From Tetramitus jugosus (lineage: Eukaryota; Heterolobosea; Eutetramitea; Acrasida; Vahlkampfiidae): a stretch of DNA of 64,000 nucleotides. The notes beneath the pieces are model-generated. The model worked only from the letters and a program-made list of their open reading frames with translations, had not been told where the DNA came from and ran no database searches. Positions 31,090-41,713 of this stretch are shown here, piece by piece. The stretch is from the NCBI GenBank assembly GCA_937625935.1, contig OW569355.1, positions 434,001-498,000 on the forward strand, given 5' to 3'. The translations under genes and the position numbers were made by a program. The first letter of the stretch is position 1; every line of letters starts with the position of its first letter.

Positions 31090-31749
31090 TCAAGCTGACT
31101 GCTTGATGCCTCGAATCGACAAGTCATAAATAATTTCCTCCACCTTCTTCACATCGTACTTGACACCATCAAATCTCTTTCTCAGATTATCATTCTTCAA
31201 GTTCAACAATCGGAAGCTCGCATACAGATCCGTGAGGAATGCCTTGATCACAAACGGCCTCTTCATATCCCCTCTCGTCACACAATTGATACAGAATCGA
31301 GAGAGTTCACCCGCCAAATTACACACACCGTACAAGTAGTCGTCTACAGCGAGAAAAATGGTTTTCATTTCGTCAATGTGCAAAACAGAAGTCACACGCT
31401 CTCGATCACTCAACTGACCACTCAACAACCAATCTCTCAGCACAACAAAGAACACTAGGTTGCTGAGCTTGGATGACCACATGCTATTCCATCGATAGTA
31501 TTGACCATGAGGAACAACTTGATCAAGCTCTTTGAATCCATTGGAGGCCTCTTGAAGCAATGAATCAGATTCCTTGCAAATCTTTTCAATCTTCTCATCA
31601 GAGTTGCAATCTTGTTGGTGGATCTGAGAAAAGTGTGTTTGGAGCTGAGAGAGGCTCACATCCAACTTTTTCATTTGTTGGAACAGTTTGTCCTTTAGTT
31701 CATTCTCTTGTTCAAAGTGTTGACTTGCACTCTCGAAAATTTGGTTCAT
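31090..31749 (-). CDS. TSN: Translin
   Basis: A single-exon gene for 219 residues, starting at an ATG at 31749. The C-terminal half matches translin strongly: VDDYLYGVCNLAGELSRFCI, NCVTRGDMKRPFVI, ASFRLLNLKNDNLRKRFDGV and KYDVKKVEEIIYDLSIRG. The length also fits the family. Translin forms a ring with TRAX, the C3PO complex. C3PO binds RNA and single-stranded DNA, and in animals and fungi it removes passenger strands or processes tRNA fragments. No TRAX gene is in this window. The gene lies 1.5 kb past the Dicer nuclease gene (5' end near 29550). Confidence 0.93.
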   Translation of the reverse strand: MNQIFESASQHFEQENELKDKLFQQMKKLDVSLSQLQTHFSQIHQQDCNSDEKIEKICKESDSLLQEASNGFKELDQVVPHGQYYRWNSMWSSKLSNLVFFVVLRDWLLSGQLSDRERVTSVLHIDEMKTIFLAVDDYLYGVCNLAGELSRFCINCVTRGDMKRPFVIKAFLTDLYASFRLLNLKNDNLRKRFDGVKYDVKKVEEIIYDLSIRGIKQSA

Positions 31750-31949
31750 TTGGTTTCAGGTGTGGTTGGTGCGTTTGTTTGTTTGATGTGATCTTGTGTT
31801 TTGGTTTTTTTTGAACTCGAATAGAATCGTATGGAGATCTGAATTTGCATGACGGTTTGTTTGGCCGTGTCATCAACTACAGTGAACACTTTTTTGAATT
31901 TATTATTCCGTAGCACTTAATGAGCGCGCGTATAATACCTATCGATCGA

Positions 31950-34239
31950 CTACATATTCCTGCGTCCAGGTGTTCTTGTTCTGGGACTGGAGATTTGGGA
32001 TATTTCATTCTTGAGCAAGCTTCTTTTGACCCATTCATCCGAAGCGGTTCCCTCGATCAAACTACCAGACAAAAATGTGCTCATTGCTTGGTTCCTCGAA
32101 GAGGAGTCTTGGTTGGAAACTGGTGATTGATAGAGATGGTGCATTCCCTCCAAGATGCTCACAGAGGAAAGAGCACTGAATAACCCCTGTGGCGGCACTT
32201 CACTGAGGAGATCGATTATTGACTCCGAATTGTCATTGGTATCTCCGGTTGATCTGTGGTCAGTAACTTCTTGGCTAGAGTTATTACCAGCTTGCTCTAC
32301 ATCGTCATTGTCCTCTAGAGTTCTCGAACTATATCGGGATGGGGAGAGAGGTTTTCTGAGAGACTTGATGACTGTAGGTCTTCGCAGACCTAAACTAAAT
32401 TCCTTGGGAACGGTAACTTCATTCCGCCACTTATCTCCTGTGGAGAACACTCCCTTAACGCTTTGCTCCTTCATTGCCCTGGCCTCACGTTGTCTCTGTA
32501 CAAATTCTTCAAATCCTAATGGATCTTCGGAACTTCCACTCAGAATCGAGTCTGTGGAACGACCAGCTCTCAGCGAGCTTTCAAATAATCGTCTTTCTGC
32601 GTTGGTACTGGGTCTAAATGTGCATTCCTGCATACTCTTTCGGTCAATAACAGCTCGCTCTCTGGCCATTTTTGCTTTTCTTTTCTTTTCCCATGTCGTT
32701 GTTCTCTCTTCGAAAGGAGCCACCCGAATGTCAGCCTTCTTCATTTTCGGTACAAATGTGCACTCTTCCAACTCTTTCATCTCGAATTCTGATCGTAGTT
32801 GCCGTATCTTCTCCTTCTTTTTCTTCTCATGGTTATACAATCGATCGATCCGAGATTGCACGTCTACAAAACCTGACTTCTCAGATTCAATCTGTTTTGA
32901 CTTCTTATTGATTTCTGGGCGGAAGGTCCAGTTAGGATCATGTTCCTGCCTGATTTGTTTCGTGGTCTGAAGTAGTCTCTCTTGAGAGGATGAGGGTAGT
33001 CTCGATGCAATCTCCTCTGAAACAGGATTGATCTTCGGATGGTGCAACTGCCTCTCCTTTGCCAACAATTTTTCCATGTTCTCCTGCTTTTTCATCTTTG
33101 CTTGCTCCTCTCTCTTTAGCAAGTGATCAAACACGTGAGAATCTCCACGATCGATATCCAGAGTGTTAATCCTTGGTTGAAATTCGTACATGATCTGTTC
33201 TTGCATCTGTTTCTGTTGTTGAATCTCCAGCTTTCTCTCAGATAACTTGAAGCTCTCCTCATACAATCGATCAGAAACACTGCCTTCTCTAACAATTTCG
33301 GCAGCTCGTTGAGTAATTCTAGGTTGAGCTGGTACCATGGAATTGTAATGATCTTCTGTTTTTTTCATCAAAGCCTTTTGTCTATCCATCTCCTTCTTTC
33401 CCAAATACTCTTCGAATGGCATATCACCCCGATCTCTCTTCTTCTGCTGTTTCATCTTTTCTACAATTTTTAAAGTGTTGGGATTCAGCTTGGGTGCAAA
33501 TGTTTCTTCTTTTATCTCGTCCAGAGGTCTCATACTCCTCAATTTGTCGAGCTTGCTCTCCCTATTTTCAACCCACGCTCTATTGATCTCCACGACATTT
33601 GAACGATCACCCACAGCCAAATCTAAGCTGAATTTTGATATCTTTGGGCGATGAGAGAAACTCTGATCTTTCTCCTTTTGCATTTGCTCAAGTTTCTCTA
33701 CTCGTTCCTTCTCTAAGAAATCCAACCTCTCGATCACATCCATGGAACTGTCTTTGACAAGTTTCCTGGATGATTCTGATATATGTGGCCTAAATGGCTC
33801 GTCTTGTGACTAACAAGTGAATAAACATGTTAGTCTACTGAGTAGATTTGACACAATAGTTGCTGGATGAGATACTTACTTGCAAATACTGCTGCCTCAT
33901 CTGTTCTTTTTGCTCCTCCAACTGTCGACCATAATCTAACAGGGCATCTTCAATCTTTGACTTTTTAGGCTGACTTTCAGATCTGGAGAGTCGCCAAGAA
34001 CTGGACGAGGATCGAAAGTCATCATCGTCTGACAAAGAATCATCAGTCCTCTTCACAGTTTCCTTCTGCCGATTCAAAAATTCTTTATGTTTCGCAATTC
34101 TTTGCCTCTGTGCCTCCAATCTTGCATCTCTAAAGAGAATGATCAATGTTAGAAGATTTGGTTTCAAAAGGTGAGAGCTTGAGAGGGATACCTACAATGA
34201 TTTTGCAAGTGGTGAGTCCTGAATGTCTTCAAAGTTCAT
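31950..34239 (-). CDS. Coiled-coil protein with repeated F-x-P-x-I/N motifs
   Basis: Three exons: 34196-34239, 33880-34129 and 31950-33809. The introns are 34130-34195 (66 bp, GTAGGT) and 33810-33879 (70 bp, GTAAGT), with phases 2 and 0, giving 717 residues. The protein repeats a short motif at roughly 50-70 residue spacing: FRPHISESSRKL, HRPKISKFS, FAPKLNPNTLKIV, AQPRITQRAAEIV, FQPRINTLD, HHPKINPVSEEIA, FRPEINKKSKQI and FVPKMKKAD, with RLYE/RLYN often following. Charged coiled coil fills the gaps. Proteins with this pattern are common in ciliated protists, and several are known from flagellar or cytoskeletal preparations. That link is family knowledge, and localisation here is inferred. Confidence 0.75.
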
Positions 34240-34592
34240 TTGATAGTTGGATCTCTGTTCGAAAATCTTTAGTATAATAGCTTATTTTCCCTATTCTATG
34301 CTAGTTGAATGGTTCGATGTGCCAGATTTTAATTTTGTGTGAGAGAGGAGCAAAATTCTCTGGTTCGTAGCGCGCGTAACGGCTCGTTTTTTCCTTTTTA
34401 CAGACTGTTTTCACAACTATTACAGAAAGCGCTCGTGTGTTGATTTATTTGGCAGGCTGGATCAACATTACTTGACTATGCATCGCCAAGCTAAATAACA
34501 AGGTTCGAATGGCTTCTTGACGTTCCAAATAAAGATCACAAAAGGTCGAGACTTGTTTGTGTGAATCACACGGGTCTCTAAACGGTCATGAC
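34240..34592. other. Intergenic, no gene seen
   Basis: It separates the 5' end of the F-x-P repeat gene from the 3' end of the TPR gene on the same strand. There is no coding frame or RNA gene that I can support. Confidence 0.4.
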
Positions 34593-35426
34593 CTAACACA
34601 GCAAATCACAGGTATTTTTGCTGTGGATATCTCTCATGAATGCCTGATGTTGCTCCTTTATACTCACTTCTTCAGGCTCCAACTCCATGGATACGGAAGC
34701 ATCTCTCAGAGCAAGGATGTTGAGTCCCTTCATCCTGTAAGCCCAAGCTCTATGTAGAAATACTGTACTCTCAAACGAGTCACTCGCCTGAATCGCATTC
34801 GTATAATCGATAATCGCCAAGTCAAACTCCCCCAACGAATAAAACAATTTTCCTCTCGCGTCATACGCTGGTTCATAGCTATCATCAATATCAATAATTC
34901 GAGAAAACATTTCAATTGCCATGGCCGTATCTCCCAACTCATCATAACACTTGCCCAAATTGTTCAACGCACTCAAATTGTGATCATCAATGGCCAATGC
35001 AGCCAAATTATCCTTTAGTGCACTAGACACTTGACCGAGACTCGCATAGGCAAAGCCTCGATTGATGAAACATGAAGGATCCAAGAATTGGTCACACAAC
35101 TCAATCCCGTGAGTAAATTCTTCAATGGCTTCCTCGAAGCGCTTGACTGTATTGAGAAGTATCCCATTGTTGAAGTAAAATAGAGGATTGTGAGGATCTA
35201 ACCGCTTTGCCTGATTATAGTTCTGTTGAGCCCTATCAAACTCTTCCAACATAAAGTAGGCGCGTCCTCTGTTGTTGAGGGCAACGGGAAAATTGGGAAA
35301 CAACTCAAGTGCCAAATCGTAACAGTTGATGGCATCTTGATAGTTGGCGTTGTGGAAATGTCGATTTCCTTGCGACACCATCCAGTCTGCTTCATCCAAA
35401 TCACTGGCAAGTAACTCCTGCATCAT
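34593..35426 (-). CDS. TPR-repeat protein
   Basis: A 277-residue protein starting at an ATG at 35426, with a second ATG in the next codon. It is built almost wholly from tetratricopeptide repeats: WMVSQGNRHFHNANYQDAIN, VALNNRGRAYFMLEEFDRAQ, FYFNNGILLNTVKRFEEAIE, CFINRGFAYASLGQVSSALK, ALNNLGKCYDELGDTAMAIE, PAYDARGKLFYSLGEFDLAI and a last degenerate unit. About seven repeats make a superhelix for peptide binding. No J, U-box or FKBP domain is attached, so the partner is unknown. Confidence 0.85.
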   Translation of the reverse strand: MMQELLASDLDEADWMVSQGNRHFHNANYQDAINCYDLALELFPNFPVALNNRGRAYFMLEEFDRAQQNYNQAKRLDPHNPLFYFNNGILLNTVKRFEEAIEEFTHGIELCDQFLDPSCFINRGFAYASLGQVSSALKDNLAALAIDDHNLSALNNLGKCYDELGDTAMAIEMFSRIIDIDDSYEPAYDARGKLFYSLGEFDLAIIDYTNAIQASDSFESTVFLHRAWAYRMKGLNILALRDASVSMELEPEEVSIKEQHQAFMRDIHSKNTCDLLC

Positions 35427-36165
35427 ATTAAGAAAATTGTCGTTATCTGATGACCTGTTGTGCTCTCCTCTGAAATCTCAAGTCACTCATCTTGACAGCG
35501 AAGCTCTCGTCGAATATTCAATACCTTTACAATCCTTGTAATTGATACACTTGTATTGTCCGATATCGCACCTATCGGATCGGAAAGACTAAAAATACCC
35601 GATTTCCGCACTTCGAATTTGGAATCTGCGGAATTGGTTCTCCTTTCTGGACCTATCCCTAATCAGCAAATGAAAGCAACGTCAGAAACCATTGGACGTT
35701 GAGTGATTCACTACAGAGATCAGGTGTTGGAAGTTTATGCTTGCTTGCCTTGGTGTTTCGCTTTTCGCTTTTGATGAGAGTAAAACTCGCAATTTCCTTG
35801 TTGCTCTTGTGTCTTGCCAAAATTTTTCTTAGCTGGTCACATTCACTGTTTCTCCGCGTTTGTACAAACATGGACCACCATCTACGAATTACCAATTTTT
35901 CCACTAACGTCAAGGACAGAGCGTCAATCACCCGAATACTGTTCCATTATCCCTTCTCCTTCCGTGAAGAGCTAAGAGCCCCGTCTCAAAACCGACAAGC
36001 TGACATTAACAAAAAAAAAGAAAACAACAACACCAATCAATAACTACCTGAACGAACAACATCCTCGAAACAGGCCTGGACAAAATACACACACAAACCC
36101 TAGATTTTACACCTATAGCTTTTTCACACAGTAATAATAATAATCATCTCAGATCTCACAACACC
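35427..36165. other. Intergenic with a doubtful minus-strand reading frame
   Basis: About 740 bases upstream of two divergent genes (TPR and Zn2Cys6). A minus-strand frame at 35659-35931 encodes 90 residues (IRRWWSMFVQTRRN, then a basic stretch) but lacks an ATG at its 5' end. It could be a 3' exon behind an ATGGAACAG acceptor-like site, or noncoding. The 5' UTR of the transcription factor gene, A- and CA-rich, occupies the right side. Confidence 0.35.
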
Positions 36166-38846
36166 ATGAAAGACACAACAACCGCCACCACCGCAACACC
36201 AACAACCACCACCACCAACCAAGCGTCATCATCATCATTGTCGTCATCATCATCCTCACCACCTCGACTATCAATCACTGTACAACAATCAACAGACGAC
36301 GACAATGATGTCTGTATATCCGGTTGTTATGATGATCACAACAGCAATGACTACTCTACTACTGCTGGTGATTCGAACCATCATCATCATCATCATCACA
36401 TGATGTCAATGATGCTTGATCACAATCAGAACAGTAACATGAGTACAACCAGTATGGATGATGGTGATGATGAGATGACTACTGATTTGGATGAAGACTC
36501 GAACAATCCAGAGTCATCCAACTCTTCTCCGTCGCCTCCGCCGCCTCCCTTACCTTCTTCCTCTTCTTCGCCATTCTCCAAGTCATTTGAGTCGTATGAT
36601 GACAATGGGAAGAAGAGTACACCTTCCTCTAAGAAAGAAAAGTCTGATGGTAGCAGTAGCTCGACCACCACCAAGACGAACAAGAAATCTAGGCCGAACA
36701 AGGGTATGTTGCGTTGCTATGAATCATTATTTCTTTGTGACCCCTGATTTTCCTTTTTGGTTGGTCTGATTTTTTTCTGAAACCTGTTCGAGGTCTGTTT
36801 CTGACATCATGTGCTAACAAACAACAAAATCCCACAAAATCACAACACACACGAAATGCAATTGTCATCCTCCTCTCGAAAAACAATCATAGCGGGTCCA
36901 AGTTGTCATCACTGTCGAAGAAACCACATTGGTTGCGATGGAAATAGGCCATGTTCCAATTGCGTTCGCAAAAAGAGACCTTGTTTCGACTATGATAAGA
37001 ATTTGATTAAGGCTAAACCTAGGTATCAACATGGACATCATCATCATCATCATCACTCTGGTGTGGTACCACCATCGACTGCCCTGCTCATGGATTCACT
37101 TCATCATCTCTCACAGCAGCATGCTCATCATGGTGGAGTTGGATCAGCAGCAACCACAACATCACCTGCATCATCTTCATTTGCTAGTGCTCTTCATGCC
37201 GGTGGAGCAGCTGCTTCTATTCTCTCATCGGCTGTGGCAGCAGCTGCTGCATCCAATCCTGCATTGTCAGCCACTGTAGCAGCAGCATCAACAGGGAGCG
37301 CAAATGCAACGCCGTCTGGTGATCCAGTTGTCGCCATGGTCATGATGGATTATGACAATATGAAGTATGAATTGAATACGACAAGAGATCGACTGCAGAG
37401 AACCAATGATGACATTACAGAACTTAGAAAACAAAATCAATTATTGTTGCAAATGATGGCCATGCAACATCAGCAACAGCAACAAGGCTCACCAGTGCCC
37501 GGTGACAATAACAACATGCTCAACAACAACAATCGATCCAAGAGAAGCAATAGTCTATTGGGCAGCAGTAGTAACAGTACTGGTGACCAACAACAACAAC
37601 AACCTTCACCCATGACCCCTCATGAACTACAAAACAAGGCAATGTATCAATTGCATCGTTTTGCAACTCCTGGCTCCACTGTAAACCTCACATCAGCAAC
37701 AAGGGCTGAATACGAGTTGCAACTATGGGATCCGCCATATGACCTCCAAAGACCAATGTACGTCATTGATACCCGCAATTTCAAGTTTGTTGGTTGCAAT
37801 GAAATGTTTCAACAATTGTCTGGTTACACGGTATCAGAGTTGCAAAACATGGGAGGCTTCGATATTTTGCCAGAGAGAATGAAGGTGCCATGGAGAATAG
37901 TAGTGCAATGGATCATGTGCTCCACTGTGAAGACACTTCAGAGTGTAGCTATTCTTTCAGTCAAAAACAATCGAGAGATTTGCGCAAAGGTACGAACACA
38001 CTTTGAAAGAAGCTTTTTGTGGGTAGACTTGGAACCTACGAACCGGTTCAGTGACGAATTTATCATTGATGATGTGCGCATACCAGAAACATTCCACATG
38101 TTGTGCACTGATCCTGTAAATTGTGTCATAAACATACCTACTCAGAGTTTTCAACGTGTGCTTGATGTCTTGTTCACATTGAAGCGAAAAGCAATCTACA
38201 ATGATCAAGACGAGAGACATCAACAGGACCAATTGTTCAAGGTTGTTCAAGAGCGTCTCTATAGCAACAATACCCAAGTCTCTCCATCTGGGGCCACAAC
38301 AACCAATCCATCCACTTCTGGAGGCCACTTTGATTTGTACAATACCGCTGTGAGTGGTACTGGTGCTAGTAGCTCAGGTGCTGAGCATAATCTATCTCCC
38401 AATAATATGCTGTCTGCTACTGGTGCTCTGCTGGCCCAACAGCCACAGCAGTATGGTGCCACATTGTTCAGACCAATTGAATTGCAGGAAGGCGAGATTC
38501 AAGATGTAGCATCACGGATCGTCGGTGGACACTCTCCTGCTGACGCACTCAACCAACAACAGCAACAGCAACAACAGCAGCAGCAAGCCAATGCTTTGGC
38601 ACAACAATTGTTGATGCCATCACCAGCACAGGCCCAACAAGCATTGTCTGAAAGCGCCCAAGCAATGAACAATGCCGCTATGTATATTATGAACGCTCAA
38701 CAGCAACAGCATCAACATCACATGACTCCAACGCCGACTGATCAACAGGTGCTCACAACTGCTAGCTTGAATCAAATGTTGTCCGATGTTGTTCTGCCTC
38801 AAGTGCACAACGGTATTAGTCCTGTTGACCTGAACCAACAGCAGCA

Positions 38847-38878
<32 letters not shown>

Positions 38879-38916
38879 AACAACAGTCACAGTACAATTT
38901 TATGTTCATGTCATAA
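36166..38916 (+). CDS. Zn(II)2Cys6 binuclear cluster transcription factor with PAS-like domain
   Basis: Two exons (36166-36703 and 36893-38916) with a 189-bp GTATGT intron and acceptor ATCATAG give 853 residues. The intron falls directly before the DNA-binding domain. At about 183-211 six cysteines follow the fungal pattern C-x2-C-x6-C-x5-C-x2-C-x6-C (CHHCRRNHIGCDGNRPC, SNCVRKKRPC). At about 455-560 there is a PAS-like fold (PMYVIDTRNFKFVGCNEMFQ, QLSGYTVSELQNMGGFDILP). This pair of domains is the layout of the fungal Ert1/Rds2/AcuK gluconeogenesis regulators. The N terminus is Ser/Thr-rich with His and Asp tracts, and the C terminus has several poly-Q tracts. It is presumed nuclear. Confidence 0.8.
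38836..38886 (+). repeat. CAG/CAA poly-glutamine tract
   Basis: Seventeen consecutive Gln codons of mixed CAG and CAA near the C terminus of the Zn2Cys6 factor. This is the longest uninterrupted Q run in the gene. Confidence 0.9.
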
Positions 38917-39039
38917 AAAAACTACTTACTTACAAATTGTAACCATAGTTCGAATACTCTTTCAAATCAATAAAAAAACAAGACAACTTGATCCAACGCC
39001 CAAAAAAACGACGAATCCAACAACGACAATCATCGTGGA

Positions 39040-39466
39040 ATGAACGGCTCACAAAAAGTTTTGGACATTTATAACGATGACCTGTAAGTATCACGTACTG
39101 ATACGTTGTTTGTTTGTTGTTGCTTTTTGATCGATGAAATGACTGGGCGACGATTCACACAAATGATACCTCTGGTGGACATATAATTTGTGCTACTGAT
39201 ACAGAAATAAAAAGAGGGAGGCAAGACTGAGTCAGTTACTAACTTTTATGCTTGGATTGTTGACGGCTCTTGTCGGATTGAAACCTCTCTTGGTACTTGC
39301 GAAAAATAGGATCCTGTCTCGCTTCCCATCGCTCTCAACCTCGTCTGTGGGGTCGCGCGAACTACGGTCGCTTCCAACGCTTCGGGAACAGAGAGAACAG
39401 AGAGTGAGAGACGCAATCATACACCAGGCATACAATCTAAAACCACTTCCACCTGCAGCAGAATAA
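39040..39466 (+). CDS. Small two-exon membrane protein, unknown
   Basis: Exon 1 (39040-39083) begins MNGSQKVLDIYNDDL. It is followed by a 121-bp intron with a full GTAAGT donor and a GATACAG acceptor, and exon 2 is 39205-39466. Phase 2 matches on both sides and the sum is 102 codons, giving 101 residues. After a charged start (NKKREARLSQ) comes one or two hydrophobic segments (LLTFMLGLLTALVGLKPLLV), then a basic and Arg-rich tail ending in LKPLPPAAE. I do not recognise the family. Size and layout would fit a mitochondrial inner-membrane accessory subunit, but that is only a guess. It was found by splice logic rather than length. Confidence 0.6.
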
Positions 39467-39778
39467 TTATGTGTAAAACCTTCAGTACTGGGGTACTACT
39501 ACCAGTAGTGTCCTTTCTCAAATCCCCTTCTCAATTCATTGTTGTTCATGGTTGTGACAAGTTCAACAAGGAATGAAGTGTTGGAAATGGAGTAGCATCG
39601 AAGTTCTTTACTTCTATTGGAACTACTTCTAAATAAGATCTTTTTTCTCGTGTTTAATAACAAGACAAATGGACAAGGCGGGAAGTCAACCACGAATCAA
39701 CCAAGAGTGGAGGATTGTATCGCTCTGAATACCGAAGATTACAATAAAGAGACGTGACAAGCGATGTCAGTTTGCTAC
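39467..39778. other. Convergent 3' intergenic region
   Basis: About 310 bases between the small membrane protein and BTB gene stops. A short minus-strand frame ending in NNNELRRGFEKGHYW is present, but nothing supports it as a gene. Confidence 0.35.
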
Positions 39779-40993
39779 TTATTCCTCTCTTTCAATTGTC
39801 GCAACAACATAGACCACTACTCCACTTTGATCGAATTGCCTTCCATAATATGTTGTAATGTCTTCTTTCTTTTCTCCTGGTTCAAGGACCACTGTATGTG
39901 TTGTACATTCAGAAGGGTATCCACCAGAAAATATTCCAGATATTTGTAGTGTGATTTTCAATGTATGGGATGTGTCATTATGTGGAGAAATGACCCACCA
40001 CCAAGCACAACTTCGCTCACCACACTCAACGTCAATGTTGATACCTTCAACCAGCTCAATTGTTTCCACTGAGTCAGCCTCTGCATTGAATGTCTGCCAT
40101 CGAAAAACAGAGAGAGGGACAAAGTTATCGGCGGGACCTGCTTTCCATTGCAGGGCCTCCTTAAAAGCTTCATCAGAAAAGATGTTCAAAGCTTTAAATG
40201 CTTGGATATCCTGCATAACATGCAAGTTCAATGAATCCACAAGTTTCACATACTCTGTTGCTGCATCCAGTTGTCTCCATGCAATATCTTGTTTGGGATC
40301 TGTGTTCAGCCTTTGTTTGATCCACAAATAGAGCAAAGCGACTTTAGTATCCAGAGGAATAGCTTTCATGTTAATCAATTTTGTAACAAAAGAATTGGAC
40401 ACACAACTCAATTGTTCCATCATGCTTGAAATTGTTGCACCTTGCCAATCTTTTGCATCATGAATTACAATGTTCTGCACGTGATCAAAATGACAAATAA
40501 AATTAAGTAATCTTCCCTTTGTCATCTCAATACTGGTATCCAATTCGTCCAATACATCCAAAATATAGAGCTTACTCAAAGGACTCATGGCTTCCACAAT
40601 TACTTCAGTTGGCAAATCAAAGAACTTTACCAGATGGACCAATGCTTTAACATCTTTCAAATTCAGCCCAGACACATCAATCTTTGCAGTATACAGATAG
40701 TGAAACAAGGCGTCCCAGACACCAACAGTGATTTCTCCAGGAATGGCTTCCTCAACATGACTCAAATTCATATTCTTGGTACTGTCACACCAAGGTCCCT
40801 TGAACAATGTACTAAAGTATGAACTTCTTGCCAGTAACACACGATGTAACTTATGTTCCTTGTGCTTTGTGACAACAGTGATATCTGAGAATGTTCCTTG
40901 TGTTAGCAATTGTTGTCCATATTCAAGCAGCGAAGGTGAAGATGCATTTGACTTGATTTTCTTTGATGACGCCACAGCTTTGGTTCGTGCCAT
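39779..40993 (-). CDS. BTB/POZ-domain protein
   Basis: A 404-residue protein. The ATG at 40993 (MARTKAVASSKK) is preferred to the longer frame, which starts only with GTG. A BTB domain spans about residues 20-135: TFSDITVVTKHKEHKLHRVL, LARSSYFSTLF, then LFHYLYTAKIDVSGLNLKDV. A BACK-like helical region follows. The last 120 residues form a beta-rich domain (ERSCAWWWVISPHNDTSHTL), which could be a MATH-like or other sandwich fold. BTB proteins of this type often serve as Cullin-3 substrate adaptors. No Kelch repeats are present. Confidence 0.75.
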   Translation of the reverse strand: MARTKAVASSKKIKSNASSPSLLEYGQQLLTQGTFSDITVVTKHKEHKLHRVLLARSSYFSTLFKGPWCDSTKNMNLSHVEEAIPGEITVGVWDALFHYLYTAKIDVSGLNLKDVKALVHLVKFFDLPTEVIVEAMSPLSKLYILDVLDELDTSIEMTKGRLLNFICHFDHVQNIVIHDAKDWQGATISSMMEQLSCVSNSFVTKLINMKAIPLDTKVALLYLWIKQRLNTDPKQDIAWRQLDAATEYVKLVDSLNLHVMQDIQAFKALNIFSDEAFKEALQWKAGPADNFVPLSVFRWQTFNAEADSVETIELVEGINIDVECGERSCAWWWVISPHNDTSHTLKITLQISGIFSGGYPSECTTHTVVLEPGEKKEDITTYYGRQFDQSGVVVYVVATIEREE

Positions 40994-41174
40994 TGTGTGC
41001 TTTGTGTTTTTTAAAAGGAATCTTTTGGACTTCCACTTGAAAAGAACAACCTGGAAATTTTTTTCCACTTTTTTGTTGCAAAAAGTAATGTCGGGTGAAG
41101 TCGAATTGGCAAGCACAATGATGAGCTTCTCGGTTTGAACTCAATGAAACATGTCCCAGAAAACAGAAGCAAAA

Positions 41175-41293
41175 GCCTACATTACTGAGTGTTCTCGAGT
41201 AGTCTCCTATCTCAATACTAACTCAGCCAGATGGTGCTTAACTTCTCTATTCGAAATGGGAAGAGGTGGTTCCACCATTGTATGAACGTAGAC
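41175..41293 (-). rRNA. 5S ribosomal RNA (second copy)
   Basis: The reverse strand gives 119 bases that match the copy at 1735-1853 except at three sites. One change turns a G-U pair into an A-U pair in helix II (AAGCACCATC against AAGCGCCATC), so pairing is kept. Helix I and the box A and C promoter parts are intact. A TTTT terminator follows the 3' end (AAAA at 41171-41174 on the plus strand). The flanking sequence is unlike that of the first copy, so the two genes are dispersed rather than parts of one recent duplication. Confidence 0.95.
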
Positions 41294-41713
41294 ATTCATC
41301 AGTATTTTTGGCGCCGACGGCTCCAAAATCGAACGAGGCTGTTGGTTGTGTCATAGGTTCGTGCATGGCCAGGTACAGAACAAACGGTTCCTGCTTGAGT
41401 GGAAACGAAATGGGTCAACAAATCATGTCTGTCAGTTGCTGAGTATGTGTGAACCTCAAGTCGTTTATGGAGAACTTGGTTAGAAGGCCAAATCATGATT
41501 TGATGGAGGAAGTGGCCGTAGTGTATCGAATAAAGTGTGCCGTGAATTCCTCAGTTTATTGGAATTTCGTTCAAAAAATCAAAAAACCGCCACGATTTTG
41601 TGTTGAATGTGAAGGACAATCTCCGTCACACCAAAACAACAAACATCAGAAACGAAAAAAAACATACAAAGAACATACAAAGAACGAACCCAACCACCAC
41701 CAGATCAGATACA
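41294..41713. other. Intergenic between 5S and SMC6
   Basis: About 420 bases upstream of SMC6 and of the 5S gene. The open frames lack ATG starts and look like chance. The A-rich end (41636-41713) is probably the SMC6 5' UTR. Confidence 0.4.

Noticed and set aside
35659-35931. Minus-strand 90-codon frame with an IQ-like start
   Set aside because: It has no ATG, no supported upstream exon and lies in the transcription factor's 5' region, so it is kept only as a note in the intergenic entry.
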